From assembly GCF_034702125.1 (NCBI RefSeq), contig NC_085867.1, positions 46,308,935 to 46,372,934 on the forward strand: DNA of 64,000 nt, read 5' to 3'. Source of the stretch: Engraulis encrasicolus (taxonomy: Eukaryota; Chordata; Actinopteri; Clupeiformes; Engraulidae). The notes under the pieces were generated by a model, which searched no databases, was not told where the DNA came from, and worked only from the letters and a program-made list of their open reading frames with translations. Below, in pieces: positions 47,470 to 62,000 of the stretch; the stretch's first letter is position 1, and every line of letters starts with the position of its first letter. A program made the translations under genes and the position numbers.

Positions 47470-48639
47470 CATAATTATAGCCTATAATATTAACAATCAG
47501 CATGATTAGATATAAGTTTCCATGGAGGCAAAGATCAGTGGCTTTATAAGTGTATTGTAAGTGGTAACACCAGAGCCAATCAAAACCCCAGGCCTACAAA
47601 AAAACTCATGTGGCTTCCTTTGCGCACAATGCCTGGTGCTTCACAAAAAAGTGACTTCTTTTGAAAAAAAGTCTGCACACTCCTTTGGATGTTTTCCTCT
47701 TAAAGTTATTATTTCTCCTTTTGATTCATTCAATGGCATGATGACGTTTCGACCTTGCAGTCTTCCTCAGATTTACTAACAAACACAAGGCTTGACACAT
47801 TATCTATCACTACCTGCCGGATGGGGTGGAGTTGACTTAACCCTTACAGGTCCAGGATGTAAGCCTGTGGTGTGACTAGAGCCAAATGAATAAGTGACTG
47901 ACATTACAAAATATTACCAAAAAAAAGAAACATTTAGGAAAAAAACTTAGTAGGAAAATCCTTCAACTTTCTGTATATGACACAACTATCTTCAAATAGG
48001 AATAGCCATGAAAGATTGGGGAATGTAAATTCATTTGGGATCCTATTCACAGTCCACATATTTACAAAAGGTCTGATATCAAAGGTCGTAACATCATCAT
48101 GCCAATGAATGAATAAAAAGAAACTCTACCAAGGCGCACTTCTACGGCCATGGCCTGTACTCCGGGCTGTCGGCACCTAATGCCTCCAATCAATCTCAAT
48201 TGTGTTTCACTACAAAAAGAATACCGACTAATGCAGGGGTGTCAAACTCCAAAAATCAAAATCTGGAGCAAAGTCACGGGTCAAACTTAATATTTATTTT
48301 TATAGTACATACATATTGCAGTTATTGTTTTACTACTGAAAAATCCTCAACATTTTCGGTGTGAAAATAGACCTCCCAACTACTTCCCAAAACGTATATG
48401 ACAGTAACCCTGTGACATTGATATGCATAAATATGTTCACCAGAGAGGGACCGCTTTTGGTGGTCTTCCCCCATTTTATTAATTTTTTTTTAGAGAGAAC
48501 ACAATGATTTTCTTTTTTAAAAAAAATAAAATAAAGTACTGTATAGAAATATGTCCTCGCAGGTCTCATCACCTTATATTTAAGCAATAGTCAATATACA
48601 TTTTTGTAAAATTTAAGAGAAGAGAAAGCAGAAACTTAC

Positions 48640-48697
48640 CATGAAACGTCGTTCCTGCTCCCTCTGATAGATTTGAGTGCACTTTGGACTGCACAGA
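48640..48697 (-). other. Orphan exon-like unit
   Basis: A 58-nt stretch between acceptor gatatgaccag and donor catg|gtaagt. One frame reads LCSPKCTQIYQREQERRFM, which looks like protein, though I cannot place it. No neighbouring exons are recognised and it may be chance. Confidence 0.25.
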
Positions 48698-49493
48698 CTG
48701 GTCATATCAAAGGAACAGAGGGCAACAATTAAGTTACATCACACATTAATGAAGATGTAGTTCGCTGACAAAAACAGCCACACCCCACCATGATGGAGAT
48801 TTGTACGCTGTAGGCCATTAAAAGAAATGGTTATTGCAGCTGTTAACACGTCCGCATCAGGACTGCTCTTAAAAGTATCCATGATAGTCTTGTACGACGG
48901 CGTTTGGGAAGATTTATTTTACATTTTCAGCCCCAGCTCACTGGTGAACTTTAGACTTGAGTGACATTTGTTTTCTCATCAGTGACTGCGTAGGACTGTA
49001 CCTCAATGTCCTCATATTTATTAATACGCCTGCATAAGTAACATGTTACGGTTATGATTTTGATGATGAACACATCTTTTCTTATCCTGATTCTTGATAA
49101 ATAATCTCCCAAAGCAAGCATCATAAGAGGAACACTGCTTCTTAGTTTGGTGCAGTATACAGCTTTTCAAAGGGACATATAATTCTAAGCATCGTATTAC
49201 AAACAAAAACACATTTGTAGTTTGATACACTGTATCCTATAACAAGCTCCCTAACTTGCTCCGACACAGCAGTGAAGGAACTAGAATGTAGATTAATTAG
49301 TTCTGAAGGTCCAATTTTCAGAAGAACCTGTTTGAAACCTAACCCACTGGTCTACTCAGTCTCATTCCATCATCTGCATCGAAATGTAGCCCACATCTAT
49401 AGCAACATTCACAAGCATAAGGTCGGCGTAGGATTTTGTTTTTCACACGTCATGGAATGACTTATTGGCATGGAAATTAAAGTGATTTGAAGT

Positions 49494-49672
49494 CCTTCTC
49501 ACTTGAATTGGAACACAACTGACAGAAACAAGGAAGCAGTTCAGTGCATAATTTGATATTTTAATTCTTGAAAATGTGTACGTGTTTAATTACATTTGAA
49601 AGTTCAGACAGATAAGAAATACAGTACAGTTCAAGTATGATCATAAAACTAGATTGCATTTCCTCTGAGGAA
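49494..49672. repeat. Block matching 8571-8720 in reverse complement
   Basis: ttggaacacaactgacagaa, gaaagttcagacag, acagtacagttcaag and agattgcatttcctc all match the left arm in inverted order. The adjoining CA/GCAC tract corresponds to the TG tract at 8448-8535. Confidence 0.8.
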
Positions 49673-49676
49673 AACA

Positions 49677-49793
<117 letters not shown>

Positions 49794-50284
49794 GGTCTAT
49801 GCATCAAAAGTCCTAGCTAAATTCATAGCGTGTTTTTATAAACTCTGAATTTTTTTTTTTCCATGAACAAACTTCTTTATTGTATCATTCAGTTAACCTC
49901 TACATTATTATTGCTAAGCTCTTCCAGAACATAATTTCCCTAGTCCCGCCCATAGCATCTCTTTGGATTAATTTTTTTTTTTAGTTTGAAAAATTGACAA
50001 GAGCTATTTTATAATTAGCGTAAATTTCAAGTCCATGTGCTTTGATTTAAAAAAAAAAAATTTTTTAAGCTTTTTAGTTTGGAAAATGTACATTCTATAA
50101 TTAAGGGTATTTCAAGTCCATGTGCTTTATTTGTCAATTCCACTAACTTTTAACTTCAACCAATGATCTTTTGTACATCAGCCCACATTTATCTTGTGTA
50201 TAATACAAAGAGTCAACATAATTTTTCAATATATTACTGTTGTTTTGTTGTTGTTGTTGTTGTTGTTATTGTTGTTGTTTTTTA

Positions 50285-53200
50285 CAAACCCCAACTCCGG
50301 TGAAGTTGGGATATTTGGTGAAAAGTGAATAAAATCAAAATGCTATCATTTTTAAAACATTCAATCTATTCATTAGATGGAGAATAGTGAAAAGACAACA
50401 TATTAAGTGTTAAAACCGAGAAAAAATATTGTTTTGGGGGACATATGTACTCATTTCTTTTTTTTTTTTTTAAATTGTTTATTTATTAACATTTTCTCAT
50501 TAATACAACAGAAACTGGAAACAAAGACACAAAAACAGAAACAAAAGACAAACAAAAACAAAAACCAAGTAAAAGTGCATTCATTGTACATACATAAAAC
50601 AGGAAAGATTGTTATTTCAAATGTCCAGACCGGGCAATGAGTCCACGTATCTGATGAAAGGGTCCCATGTTTTCTGAAACGACTGGAGGGAGCCATTTAG
50701 TGTGCCTCTTATTTTTTCCAGTTTAAGGCTCTGCATCATGTCCCTTATCCAGTGGTTGTGTATTGGAGGAGTTGTGTCTTTCCACTTGAAAAGAATGAGC
50801 CTTCTAGCCAGCAAAGAGGAGAAGGCAAACGCCCTCTGCAGGTAGGCTGGGAAACTACCCTGGTCAGATTCTGGTATTATGCCAAGGATTGCAATTAAAG
50901 GAGAAGGCTGAATATCAACACCATATATTTGAGACATGGTATCAAATAAGGATGACCAAAAATTATCAAGTTTTGAACAAGACCAGAACATATGGTACAA
51001 TGTTGCTGTCGTTTGTTTACATCTATCACATATGGGGCTTTTATTAGGGAATATTCTTGCTATCTTAGCTTTAGAGAAATGCAATCGATGTAAAACTTTA
51101 AACTGTATCAAGGCATGTCTGGAACATATAGATGAAGAATGAACCCTCGTGAGGGCCATTTCCCATTCCTCATCAGAAAGTGAGACCCCCATATCGTTTT
51201 CCCATTGTTCTCGAATATGTGAGACAGAAGGACTATATGTAGACATTATATTTGCATAAAACATAGAAACCCTACCTTTATTAAGAAAATTACCTTTCAA
51301 CAAAGAATCTAGGCATGAGAGAGGGGGACTGTCAGGAAAGACTGTGATTTTTTTGCGTACAAAATCCCTAATTTGTAAGTAGCGGAAGAAATGAGTATTG
51401 TTCAGATTAAATTTCTGAGACAGTTGTTCAAAGCTGGCAAATGTATTATCAATGTACAGGTCACCAATGCAATGTATACCCTTTCATACCAAGTTCGAAA
51501 GCCCTTATCCAGTAGAGATGGCTGGAAAAGATGGTTATTGATTATAGGTGAATGTATGGAGATCTGCTGAATACCTAAGCTTGTCTTAAATTGTTTCAGA
51601 ATACGTAGAGATTGTGTAACAACTATGTTCCCTTTGATATTTTTCACAAGATGTGGCAAAGATGCACAAAGTAGGGCGGGAAGTGAATATGGTTTGCTTG
51701 TTGACCTTTCAATTAGGAGCCACGCTGGTGCAGTATCACCCCAATCCCTTAGCCATAGGGAGATAGCATTAAGATTTGCAGCCCAGTAGTATGAGCGGAG
51801 GTTTGGGAGGGAGAGCCCACCTTCCATTTTAGGTCGTTCCATGAATTATTTCCTGATGCGGGCAGCTTTATTATTCCAAATAAAGGAAGAAATCATCTGG
51901 TTAAATGATCTGAAAAATGATTGTGGTATGAATATAGGTATGGCTTGAAATAAATAAAGATATTTAGGCACCATATTCATCTTAACAGAATTTACCCTCC
52001 CAATAAGGGATAAAGGTAAGTTTGACCACCGCTTAATATCTTTTTTAGATTGTTCTAACAAAGGAGTGAAGTTGTTTTTAAATAGGTCAAAGTATGATTT
52101 GGTGACCTTTACACCTAAGTATGTGATTGAATCTAGTGAAAGTTTAAATGGTAAATTGGGGATTGTCCTGGCATTGGACGTGATAGGAAAATATTCACTT
52201 TTTCCGTGGTTGAGTTTGTATCCTGATATATCACCAAAATCCGCAAAGACATTAAGAACTTCTGGTATGGTAGAAATGGGGTTAGTTACATATAATAATA
52301 AGTCATCCGCAAATAATGAGACAGTATGTATTAAGCCGCCTCTTGTAATGCCTTCTATGCTTGAGCTGTTGCGTAAAGCAATAGATAGGGGTTCTATTGC
52401 AAGAACGAAAAGTAATGGACTGAGCGGGTCCCCTTGTTTGGTCCCTCTCTGAAGGGGAAAATATTGAGAGGACATAGAGTTTGTACGAACTGAGGCTATA
52501 GGGCTGGTGTATATAAGTTTAATTAATCTTATGAATTGGGGACCAAATCCAAACTGTTTCAGGGTATAGAAAAGGTATTCTAATGATATTCTGTCAAAAG
52601 CATTCCTAGCATCGAGTGATATGACTGCTTCCGGAGATGAGGTATTAGGTTTAGTGTAGATTATATTGAACAATCGTCTCAGATTAAAATAAGTCTGCCG
52701 GTCTTGAATGAAGCCGGTTTGGTCATCTGAGATGACACAGGGAAGGATACGCTCAAGGCGATATGCAAGGGCCTTAGAAAATATTTTACCATCACAGTTA
52801 ATCAGACTGATAGGTCTATAGGATGAGGCTTCAAGTGGATCTTTACCTTTCTTCAATAGTAGTGTGATGGTTGATTGGCGATATGTACTCATTTCTAATT
52901 TGATAAATGCAACACGTCTCAAAAGAGTTGGGATGGGGACAATAAAAAGGCAGCAAATGTCCAGGAAGACTAAAAACAAAACAAAAGACAAAACTTAACA
53001 GTTAAATACATTAACCTATGACATGATTTTGTATAAAAAAACAGTGGTAATTCCTATCTTGGACATGATTTCACCAGCTTAAATGGTGGGTGTATTCCTT
53101 GTCATGTTTTGCAATGTTTTCCTTTCTGTAGTGCTTACAGTGTGTCTTGACCAAAAGCTTGCCATTTTATCACCTGCTGGTCCTTATGAGGGAGCCAAAC

Positions 53201-54161
53201 TGTTAAAACATAGTAGAGAATGCAATTTGACCCTACTATGTGGCAGTAATCGAATATCTCCCTTCAAAATATAATGCATGAGTGGCTTTTCATGCTGTTT
53301 AAAACCCATTTATACCATTCAGCACTGTATTTAACTCTACAGATGAGTGAGAACATCTTTACCAATGCACTATTGCACCCTCATGCCATCATGGATGCTG
53401 ACTTTTGAAGTTAGCACTAACACAAGTTGCATGGTCCATTTTCACTGTAGCACAGAATGTGCAATGCTCTATTATTGTCAAAAAGAATGGAATTCTACAA
53501 CTTCTACTGACTTCCGTATGCAAAGGACAGTTTCCCATGTCTTCTGGGTCTATTTCAAGTGAGCTCAGGTGCTTAGGAGAATGTTACACCCTTGTATCAT
53601 TTGCACACATTAAGCATTCTTAATATGGTCAATTTTCAATAGCTCTAATTCCTGGAGTGCTAGAGTGAGACTACAGCCAATATATATTTCATGATGTCAT
53701 GAACCTATACAATGATTTTAATAACAAAAATATGTCTTATATACACTCAATCGTGGTAAATCAAAGGGAATTCAAAAATGTATGTAATCACTATGGTAAT
53801 TATTTCCTTTGCATCTTTAATTCTGAGTGACTCAGCCTCTCTGTGATGATGGACACTTATTTGTCCGTCAGTACAATTCATTTTGAAATGTTCTTCTTTG
53901 TCGTTTTATCTTATTTGGATGTTTACTAAATTTCACTGATCCCCGTCCCAACTTATTTGAGACGTGTTGCATTTATCAAATTAGAAATTAGTACATATGT
54001 CCCCCAAAACAATATTTTTTCTCGGTTTTAACACTTAATATGTTGTCTTTTCACTATTCTCCATCTAATGAATAGATTGAATGTTTTGAAAATGACAGCA
54101 TTTTGATTTTATTCACTGTTTACCAAACGTCCCAACTTCACTGGAGTTGGGGTTTGTACAT
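50285..54161. mobile_element. DNA transposon with ~230-bp TIRs, split by an L1
   Basis: The left TIR (50285-50458 continuing at 52897-52950) and right TIR (53940-54161) are inverted and nearly identical. They start acaaaccccaactcc and run through ttgggacgtttggt, attagatggagaatag and caacacgtctca. The interior (52950-53940) shows no transposase. The family is not identified. Confidence 0.8.
50459..52880 (-). mobile_element. 5'-truncated L1-type LINE
   Basis: On the - strand the body contains RT motifs (GFIQDRQTYFNLRRLF, DARNAFDRISLEYLF, GTKQGDPLSPLLF, SLFADDLLLYV with the FADD active site) and a C-terminal CDRCKQTTATLYHMFW region. Two frame breaks separate the 51.85-52.88, 51.40-51.84 and 50.62-51.30 kb parts. 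Poly-T at 50459-50471 on + is its poly(A) tail. The 16-bp word atatgtactcatttct flanks both sides (50443-50458 and 52881-52896). Confidence 0.9.
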
Positions 54162-54164
54162 GTT

Positions 54165-55069
54165 TATGCTGTCCTATTTTGTACATGTCAAACTTAGTCT
54201 TCATATTAAAATATAAAAGCAATTGTATAAAATATTTACAAATATTTAGTAGTTATTTTAAAATGACACAAGTGTTTAAAGCCCGTTTTTCATATTAACA
54301 TTACATTCGGAATTGAGTGTGTTTCCCAGAAAACAGTCAAGTGTGTTATCCACTAAAACCCCCTCCAGAAATCAGCAGTGGTTTGGTCCTAAGTCATGAC
54401 CAACATCATAAAATGACATTTTCCTCTTTAGATGGAAATATGAAGACTTTTTGGTAAGTTTTGAGTTCACCTCTTCAATATTTTAATCAATACTTTTGTA
54501 TGGTCTATGTAGGGTTAATTGTCCTTCAACCAGAGACGTTCATTAGAATTAAAGAATCTTTGCTTCAACTGTGTTGTCAACATATTTATAAGAACCTGAT
54601 TTAGAAATTATATTTACAAGCATGCAGATAAAGCTTATTAAAATATGAATTGAGTAAGGTCTTGTGGTGAAACCTGAGTACAATACTCTAAAATGTCCAT
54701 CAACTGTGTTACTCATCAGCTGTGACAGTTGTTATATGACACATGTACTATGACAGAGTATGGCTTTGTCTTAAAATGCTTGTTAATGGATTTAAGCACT
54801 TTCAAACAAGTGTATTTCAAACGTGTAGCATTTTTATAGGCTTATGTTTAAGATGAAATAACATTTGTCTGCATTATGGTTTGCAAAATAAACAAGCACA
54901 TGTTCATTATCATTAACATATTTTTTAAGTAATTTAATATTGGCAATATGTGTGTTTGGACACTTCTACCATGGAAACATCTAGATTATTTATTGAAGAA
55001 AAAAAAATGTTGCCTTAACTGAAATGTAGGCTACCCCTTCTTATACAATGACCCGCAAATAAGCATATC

Positions 55070-55156
<87 letters not shown>

Positions 55157-55504
55157 CAAGCATACAATAAACTAAATTCTAAGAACTATTTTCTGTCAGA
55201 AATGTATGCATACTTTGTGAATATCATTATACATTACACTTATCTTCCTGCTATTTTTTTTAATGTAGGCCTATTTTGTTTCAAATGTTGTAAGCTTCAG
55301 TTGTTATTAATTACTTCAGATCTTTTTTAATGACTTATTACCTGTTGGAATGTAGCCTAATTGGTCCTGTCTTGCACTTTAGTGTCTGTCTTATCGATAT
55401 CAGTCTTGTCTATGTCTTTCTTTGAATGGGAGAGACATAAGGGAGTAGAATTTTGAGAATTGCCATTTATGCAATCACCACTAATTGGACTAACTAGGTT
55501 GTTT
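54165..55504. other. Right-gene 3' flank
   Basis: AT-rich. An (ag)n tract at about 55074-55154. No other gene seen. The left arm's own 3' flank matches elsewhere (47.1 kb), so a rearrangement occurred here. Confidence 0.5.
55074..55154. repeat. (AG)n microsatellite
   Basis: About 40 uninterrupted ag units. Confidence 0.95.
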
Positions 55505-56079
55505 TCATTTAGTGTCTCGATTCTTTGCCACCATCTTGTCTATCTTCTTGATTAGCTCTTTGACTTGAGAGCGATTCTCTCTGTTCTCATTGTTAAACAC
55601 GTGATATTTCTTACCACACTGAGCTACTATGTCCCTATGTTTATTGCTATTCCTAAGAAATGCTTCAACACTTTGTCCTTTTTCCTCCAAACTGTCACCA
55701 TGAGTGATAAGCACGATTGTGAACATCACTGATTCCTTGCCGAATATTTCCTGGATAGACTGTACAATTTTCTGCTCTTCTAGTTTCACTTTGTCTGTGA
55801 TAGTCAACAGAAACACGTGTGGCCCCACAAGTGACTGAGGAATGGACCGTAAAATTTGCTTTTTAACTGAATTGTCACCCCTGAACTGTGCATTAAACAA
55901 GCCTGGAGTGTCAATGACACAGATGTTTCTCCCATCCACCTCTCCATCTTTCCTCTGACACTCCAAGGTCACAGGGATACCACTGAGCTCTGATTTAAAC
56001 ACGTCGCTCCCCAGGATGGTGTTTCCTGATGCACTTTTACCAACTCCACACGAACCCAGCAGCACAATCTTCAGGATGC
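55505..56079 (-). CDS. AIG1/GIMAP GTPase terminal exon (right gene)
   Basis: Acceptor gttctcag before 56079, phase 1 in, stop at 55507-55505, 190 residues. P-loop GSCGVGKS, G3 DTPGLF, G4-like THGD and KYHVFNNEN are all present. Very close to the left AIG1 exon. The right copy ends six residues earlier (MVAKNRDTK) than the left. No membrane anchor is seen. Confidence 0.88.
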
Positions 56080-59000
56080 CTGAGAACAAAGCGCATCACA
56101 ATACATCACAGATACACTGTGGTTAAATTTTTATTCTTATATGATTCTTATGTAGATTCTTATATGTACATGTATATGCAGGAATATAGAGGTATATGTA
56201 TGTGACTGTATATATATATAGTTCCAGTTGTGTTAAGTATTGGGTAAACTGTGCTCGAGTGTGAGGGCCTATCAGCTGAGGTGTGATTGAGCTGATTAGC
56301 ATATGAGAAGGCTCTGGGCTGGTTGGGCCAAGGGCTATAAAAGACTAAACGATGCTACAGGCTGGTGGGCCTTTCCTGCTAGGGGTACCATGAACACAGT
56401 GTTGTCCCTCGCAGAAGACGTCTCCTGTTCCAATGTGGAACAGTAATAAAATATCTGCAGAAATTCACCGGACAAAGAGTGCCTGTCTGACATTCATAAG
56501 AAAAATCCCACAACATCAATATACAATACATCAATATACAATATAGCTACATCACGGCCATTTCTTTCACCAAGGTATCCTTTTTAGGAACGTGCTGCTA
56601 TGTAAATGTAGGCTATATATTTAGTCAGCCATATAGGTAGATGAGAAGATGTGTAAGTTAAAATGTCAGCTTTTAGTTTGTTATCCTTGTGAAATGATCA
56701 AATCCGAGCAGGGAATTATAGGATCATTCCACATGAAATCAGACACGTTGTGGTCATGACTCTTGGTTTGTCTTTTGAGTAACAAGATAGAACCCCAAAG
56801 CATTTACACAAACTTTGCAGGAAAATTAAGGGGGAAACCAACTAAGAAAGTCTGAATTAGGCAGTACACCATACATGTATCCTCTAGTAATCCAGTCAAC
56901 CACATACAGTGAGGAGAATAAGTATTTGATCCCTTGCTGATTTTGTTGGTTTGCCCACTAATAAAGACATGATCAGTCTTTAATGTTAATGATAATATGT
57001 ATTCTAATATGGAGAGACAGAATATCAAAAAGAAAATCCAGAAATTAACTCTAAAGAATATATAATAATTGATTTATATTTAATTGAGGGAAATAAGTAT
57101 TTGATCCCCTGCCAACCATTAACAGTTCTGATCCCGCAGATCAAATGGCACTTCCAATCAACTTGTTATCTGAATTGAACACACCTGTTAATAGTAACCT
57201 GCACAAAAGACACATTGAATCTGCAGAATCAGTCCATAGAATCAGTCAATCAATCAAACCAAACTCGCCAACATGGGACAGACCAAAAAGCTGTCAAAGG
57301 ATGTCAGGGACAAGATTTTAGAACTCAACAAGGCTGAAATGGGCTCCTGGATATTAAAGAGCAAACTGTTGGTGGATTTCTTCCCAATTTTAGGACATAC
57401 AAAATGATCATCAATCATCAATCTTAGGCCTGTCTCTGGTTCCATACAAGATTTGACCTAGTGGGAATTTAATAACCAGAAAAAAGGAGATAAAACACCT
57501 TAAAACTGTATGGGAGGAGCTAGGAAATCATCTCAAGGCAGCTGGGACCTCAATCACTAAGAAAACTATTGGAAACACTTGATACCACAGCGGATTAAAA
57601 TCTTGCAGTGCATGTATGGTACCCCGGCTTCAGAAGGAACCTGTTCAGGCTCACCTGAGGTTTGCCAATGAACATCAAACTGGATTAGGATATGATTGGG
57701 AGGTGCTGTAATCAGATGACACCAAAATCAAACTGTTTGGCATTAACTCAACTCAATGTGTTTGGAGGAAGAGAAATGCTGCCTATGATCCCAAGAACAA
57801 CACCTTCTCCAACATCATAAATTAAAGTGGTAACATTATGTTTTGAGGTTGTTTGTCTGGCCAAGACACAGGACAACTTCACATCGTCAAGAAATGGATG
57901 GAAGGAGACATGTAAACGTACAATGCTGCATGCCAACCTCTTTCCCACCACCACTAGACTGAAGGTGGGTCATGGATTGGCCTCCCAATATGATAATAAT
58001 CCATAACATACAGCCCAAGCAACGAAGGAGTAGCTCAAGCAGAAGCATATTAAGGTCATGAAGTGACCTAGACAGTTTCCAAACATTAACCCTATACTAA
58101 TCCTGTGAAGGGAACAGAAGCTCCCATTTGGCAAGGTACAGTCATACAACTTAAGTGATTTAGAGATGATCTGCAAAGAAAAGCGGACAAAAATCCTTTC
58201 TAATATATCCACAAACATTGTCATTAACTGAAAGAAACATCTGACCTCTGTATGAGAAAACAATGGCTTTGCCACCAAGTCATTTTGTCTTCTTTGACTA
58301 GAGGGGTCAAATACTTATTTTCCTCAATGGAATACAAATCAATTAAAATATATTCTTCAAAGTCATTTTCTGGATTTTCTTTTTGATATTCTGTCTCTCT
58401 ATATTAGAATACATTTTATCATTAATATTATAGAATGATCATGTCTTTATTAGTGGGCAAACCAACAAAATCAGCAAGGGATCAAATACTTATTCTCCTC
58501 ACTGTAGAACAGGCCACAGGCCACATAGAAATGGTTTTGACCCACTAGGCTACAGTGTAGCCTATGTGAGGGCCACAGCAAGGGTCTCCGTTCAGCACTG
58601 CAGGACACTATCGGGTCCTACAGTTTTGGTTACCTCCGCACACTGGCACAGACGTGTTATAAACAATTAATGGTCAGTTTCATCACAGCAGAGCATGGAT
58701 TGTCAGCTGACATCCGTAGACATCAGCGCCGGTACACAGGGTTGTATGGAAAACAGTACATTGAACTTTGGCAGAGCAGCAATGGTTGCCTAGGAGCCAG
58801 GGCTTTTAACTTAAGTGACGGTTGCTGCAGCTTACACAGTTATTTGGTGCCTGATTTTTTAAAACTAATTAAAAAAATAGAGTTGCCAAATGAATTTTAT
58901 ACTCAGATGTGGCAAACCCTATATAGCGTGGAGGCAAATCTGGGTAAACATTGAGAATTTTACAAAGAATGATTAAAGAAGTATGTAGAAATTGTGATAA

Positions 59001-62000
59001 ATCCATTTTTACCTGCTTTGATCATGTCAGAAGCTGGCAGGCTCTTTTCTCCATTCTCAAGAACTGTGTAGACCTTTACATTATACAGAGTTCCTGTTTT
59101 CAGACCTGCAATGGTTAGGCCACATGTTGGGGTGGTGAGGGAGTTAGACGGAGCACCAGGAATTGCACTCTGGCATGAGACCTGGAAGCTGTGTTGAGTC
59201 TGCTTGAGCTTAGGAGAAATCTTCCACGTTAAGGTAGCAGATCGGCCTGCATCATCACTGACCTTCACAGTCAGGCCCTCTGGGGCTGGAATCTCTGAAA
59301 ACATTGATAGAGTATACATAACAGCAAATCAATTGCATCTACTACTTGAATGACAATCTAATGATATCCTGTAGTACATAGCCCTGTCTTACTATTCACA
59401 TCTTTCGCATAGAGCAGTGTTTCTCAACTGGTGGGTCGGGACCCAAACGTGGGTCGCGGAGGGGTCATGGGTGGGTCGCGGAGCCTTGGTGTAAAAAAAT
59501 AACATAATTCAAAAAAAAAAAAAAAAAAAACCTTTTCCTGCACCAATTTACAACTTTTATGTTGATATGCTAGTGAACTCCGTGTCATCTGTCGTCATAG
59601 ATAGCGCGCAACCAGTTATTCAAGTCTTGGTTACATTTGCATTGAATTGACTTGAACGCTAAAAAAAATTTGGTCGCGACCGAATGAGAGTGGAAAATTG
59701 TGGGTCCCAAGACTGTTCCAGTTGAGAACCACTGGCATAGACGGTCTGGAGCACTGACTGCTGGTGGGAGGGGTGACTGAACGCTGCTGACGTTTGAAAT
59801 GTTTTGACCTGATTTTATATTTATATTACCACCATGTCCAAAAGCAAACGTGTTTCGTCTATCAAGCTTGCCGAAACGCGTTTGCTTTTGGACAAGGTGG
59901 TAATATAAATAAATAATGAGACGCAGTTTGTGAGTGCCGATTTTTCTTCCTTAAGTTGATATCTTTTATCGCGCACCCAATTACATTCGTTTTTCTCCAA
60001 GAAGTTGAGCGCGTCCTTTGCCAAAACTTGACCTTATTTTACCCAGTCACTAACATGATCATGATGTTTTATCTTCCCCTATGAAATGGCTCATAATTCA
60101 CCACCCTCCCTCCTTTGCTCACTGAATGGCCAATGTAACCAGAATGTTAAACCCTGGTATGTGTAGGGAAATGACAATTGAGCTAATCCAGAGTTTTCTT
60201 TTCTTCTTTCTCTCCAGTTTTTCAGTGGTGAGTGGTCCAGGGCCCATTAAATTCATTTCTATGTGACCACCAGAGCATTTCATCCTACTGTTTCAGTGAG
60301 CGTGTTTATATGCAGTTCAATATCCTGCAAATATGATGCTCATCCTGGTTCAGGATAAGGCGTTTATACTGAGTGTACATTCTTGGCCTTTATAGAATTC
60401 TCCTCAAATGTTTGTGCTCTGGATACCGGCAACAACATTCTATGGGAAGCCTTGGTATATTTGCTGATTAGCCTATCATCAACTTTCAAATCTCGTACCG
60501 AGATGTAAGTCTGACTCAAGTGTAGATTACCAAAGAGGAGACAATGGATAGCTTGGTCTACTTAACAACCAGAAATCTATGTTATGGCCACTGTAGTGAT
60601 TTAATGTAGTGAGCAATATATTACCTGTTCCAAAAGTTTGGCAAACTGGTGCACTTTCATAGCCATTGTTTACAGTGCAGATCTTTATTTTGTAGTCTGA
60701 TCGATATGGCAGTTCAGAGAAAGTGTATTCCAAGAGGCCTGTATCAATAGTGTCCAAGAGTTCTTCGTTTCTGAAGATCTCAAGCTGGTAAGATGCATGG
60801 TCCAGAATAGCTGGTTTGGTCCACTTCACAGTGGCAGAAAGTAGTTTGGTAGTCACCTGGACACTCTGTGGAGGTGGGATCTCTGCATGAGGGAAAAGTT
60901 TAATTGGCATTTAGCAATAAGATCATAACTACAGACAGTTGATGTTGTATATGTCTGCAGGTGGGTTATGCAACTCCTGCTGTTGCTTTCCCCCACCTCT
61001 GAGGTCAAACATGGCTGTATGTGTTGTCATTATAGGTCTAAACATCTTGGGCTGCAAAATCTACTCTGGGTTGTGCTTCCAAAATGCATAGTTCCTAACT
61101 CTTTTTGCACCTTCCTTGAGCTACAGTGTACCACAGGAGTAAACCCTCACATTTCTCCAGATTTGTAAGTATTACTTTTCATGGGACAACAGTAGGGAAA
61201 CTTCACATTGATACAATGAAAAGTCAGTGTACAGCTTAGATAATCGTTTCAATTTACTCTTCACTCAACATCATTTAAAATACATCCTTTTGCAAAAAAA
61301 AGTGAGTGCTCTCCTATGTAAAAATGGATAGGGGAGCTCATGATCTGCTGTGAATTTGATTATGGTGCGCACTTCTTTCACCTCTGGTTGTCTGTGTTCT
61401 ATAAAGTGGGGGAGAGAGCAGGTGTGGTATACTGGGCATTGGATGTACACTGCAAAAAGGATGTAGGAATGTACAATAGCTAAGGACTTATTCAACAAAT
61501 GCTGCTTTGGTCTGTGCATGCAAAGTAGACTTGTGAATGTAGCGAACACAGTTTGTACCTGTCTTAAAGGTTTTGGAAACTGGTGTGCTCTGAACTCCGT
61601 TTGATATAGTGGAAACATTGATCTTGTAATTTGCTGGAGGTAGAAAGTTAACAGTGTGACTGCATTGCTCTTTATTAATGGTGTCGAGGAGTTCCTTGTC
61701 TTTGTAGATCTCAATCAGGTAAGTCGCATTGTCAACTCCAGCTGGTTTGGTCCACTTCACAGTGGCTGCAAGTAGTTTTGTGTTCACCTGGACATTCTGT
61801 GGAGCCTGGACCTCTGCATGGGGGTAGAGTTTGGTAAGCAACAGCATAACTAGAGACAGTTGATGTTATGATATGAAATGTACCTCCAACTTTGACCATT
61901 TTGTGATGGATATCATATGTTAAGACAAACTGGGCTACTTCACAGCGACTATACCCAGGGAGCACAGAACTTTTTTAGAGGTTTTTTATTTTGGTGCACA

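Noticed and set aside
52066..52452. 128-residue frame on the + strand
   Set aside because: Antisense shadow of the L1 reverse transcriptase on the - strand.
58670..58954. 94-residue frame on the + strand
   Set aside because: No recognised domain or splice sites, and it lies in an intron of the right gene on the other strand.
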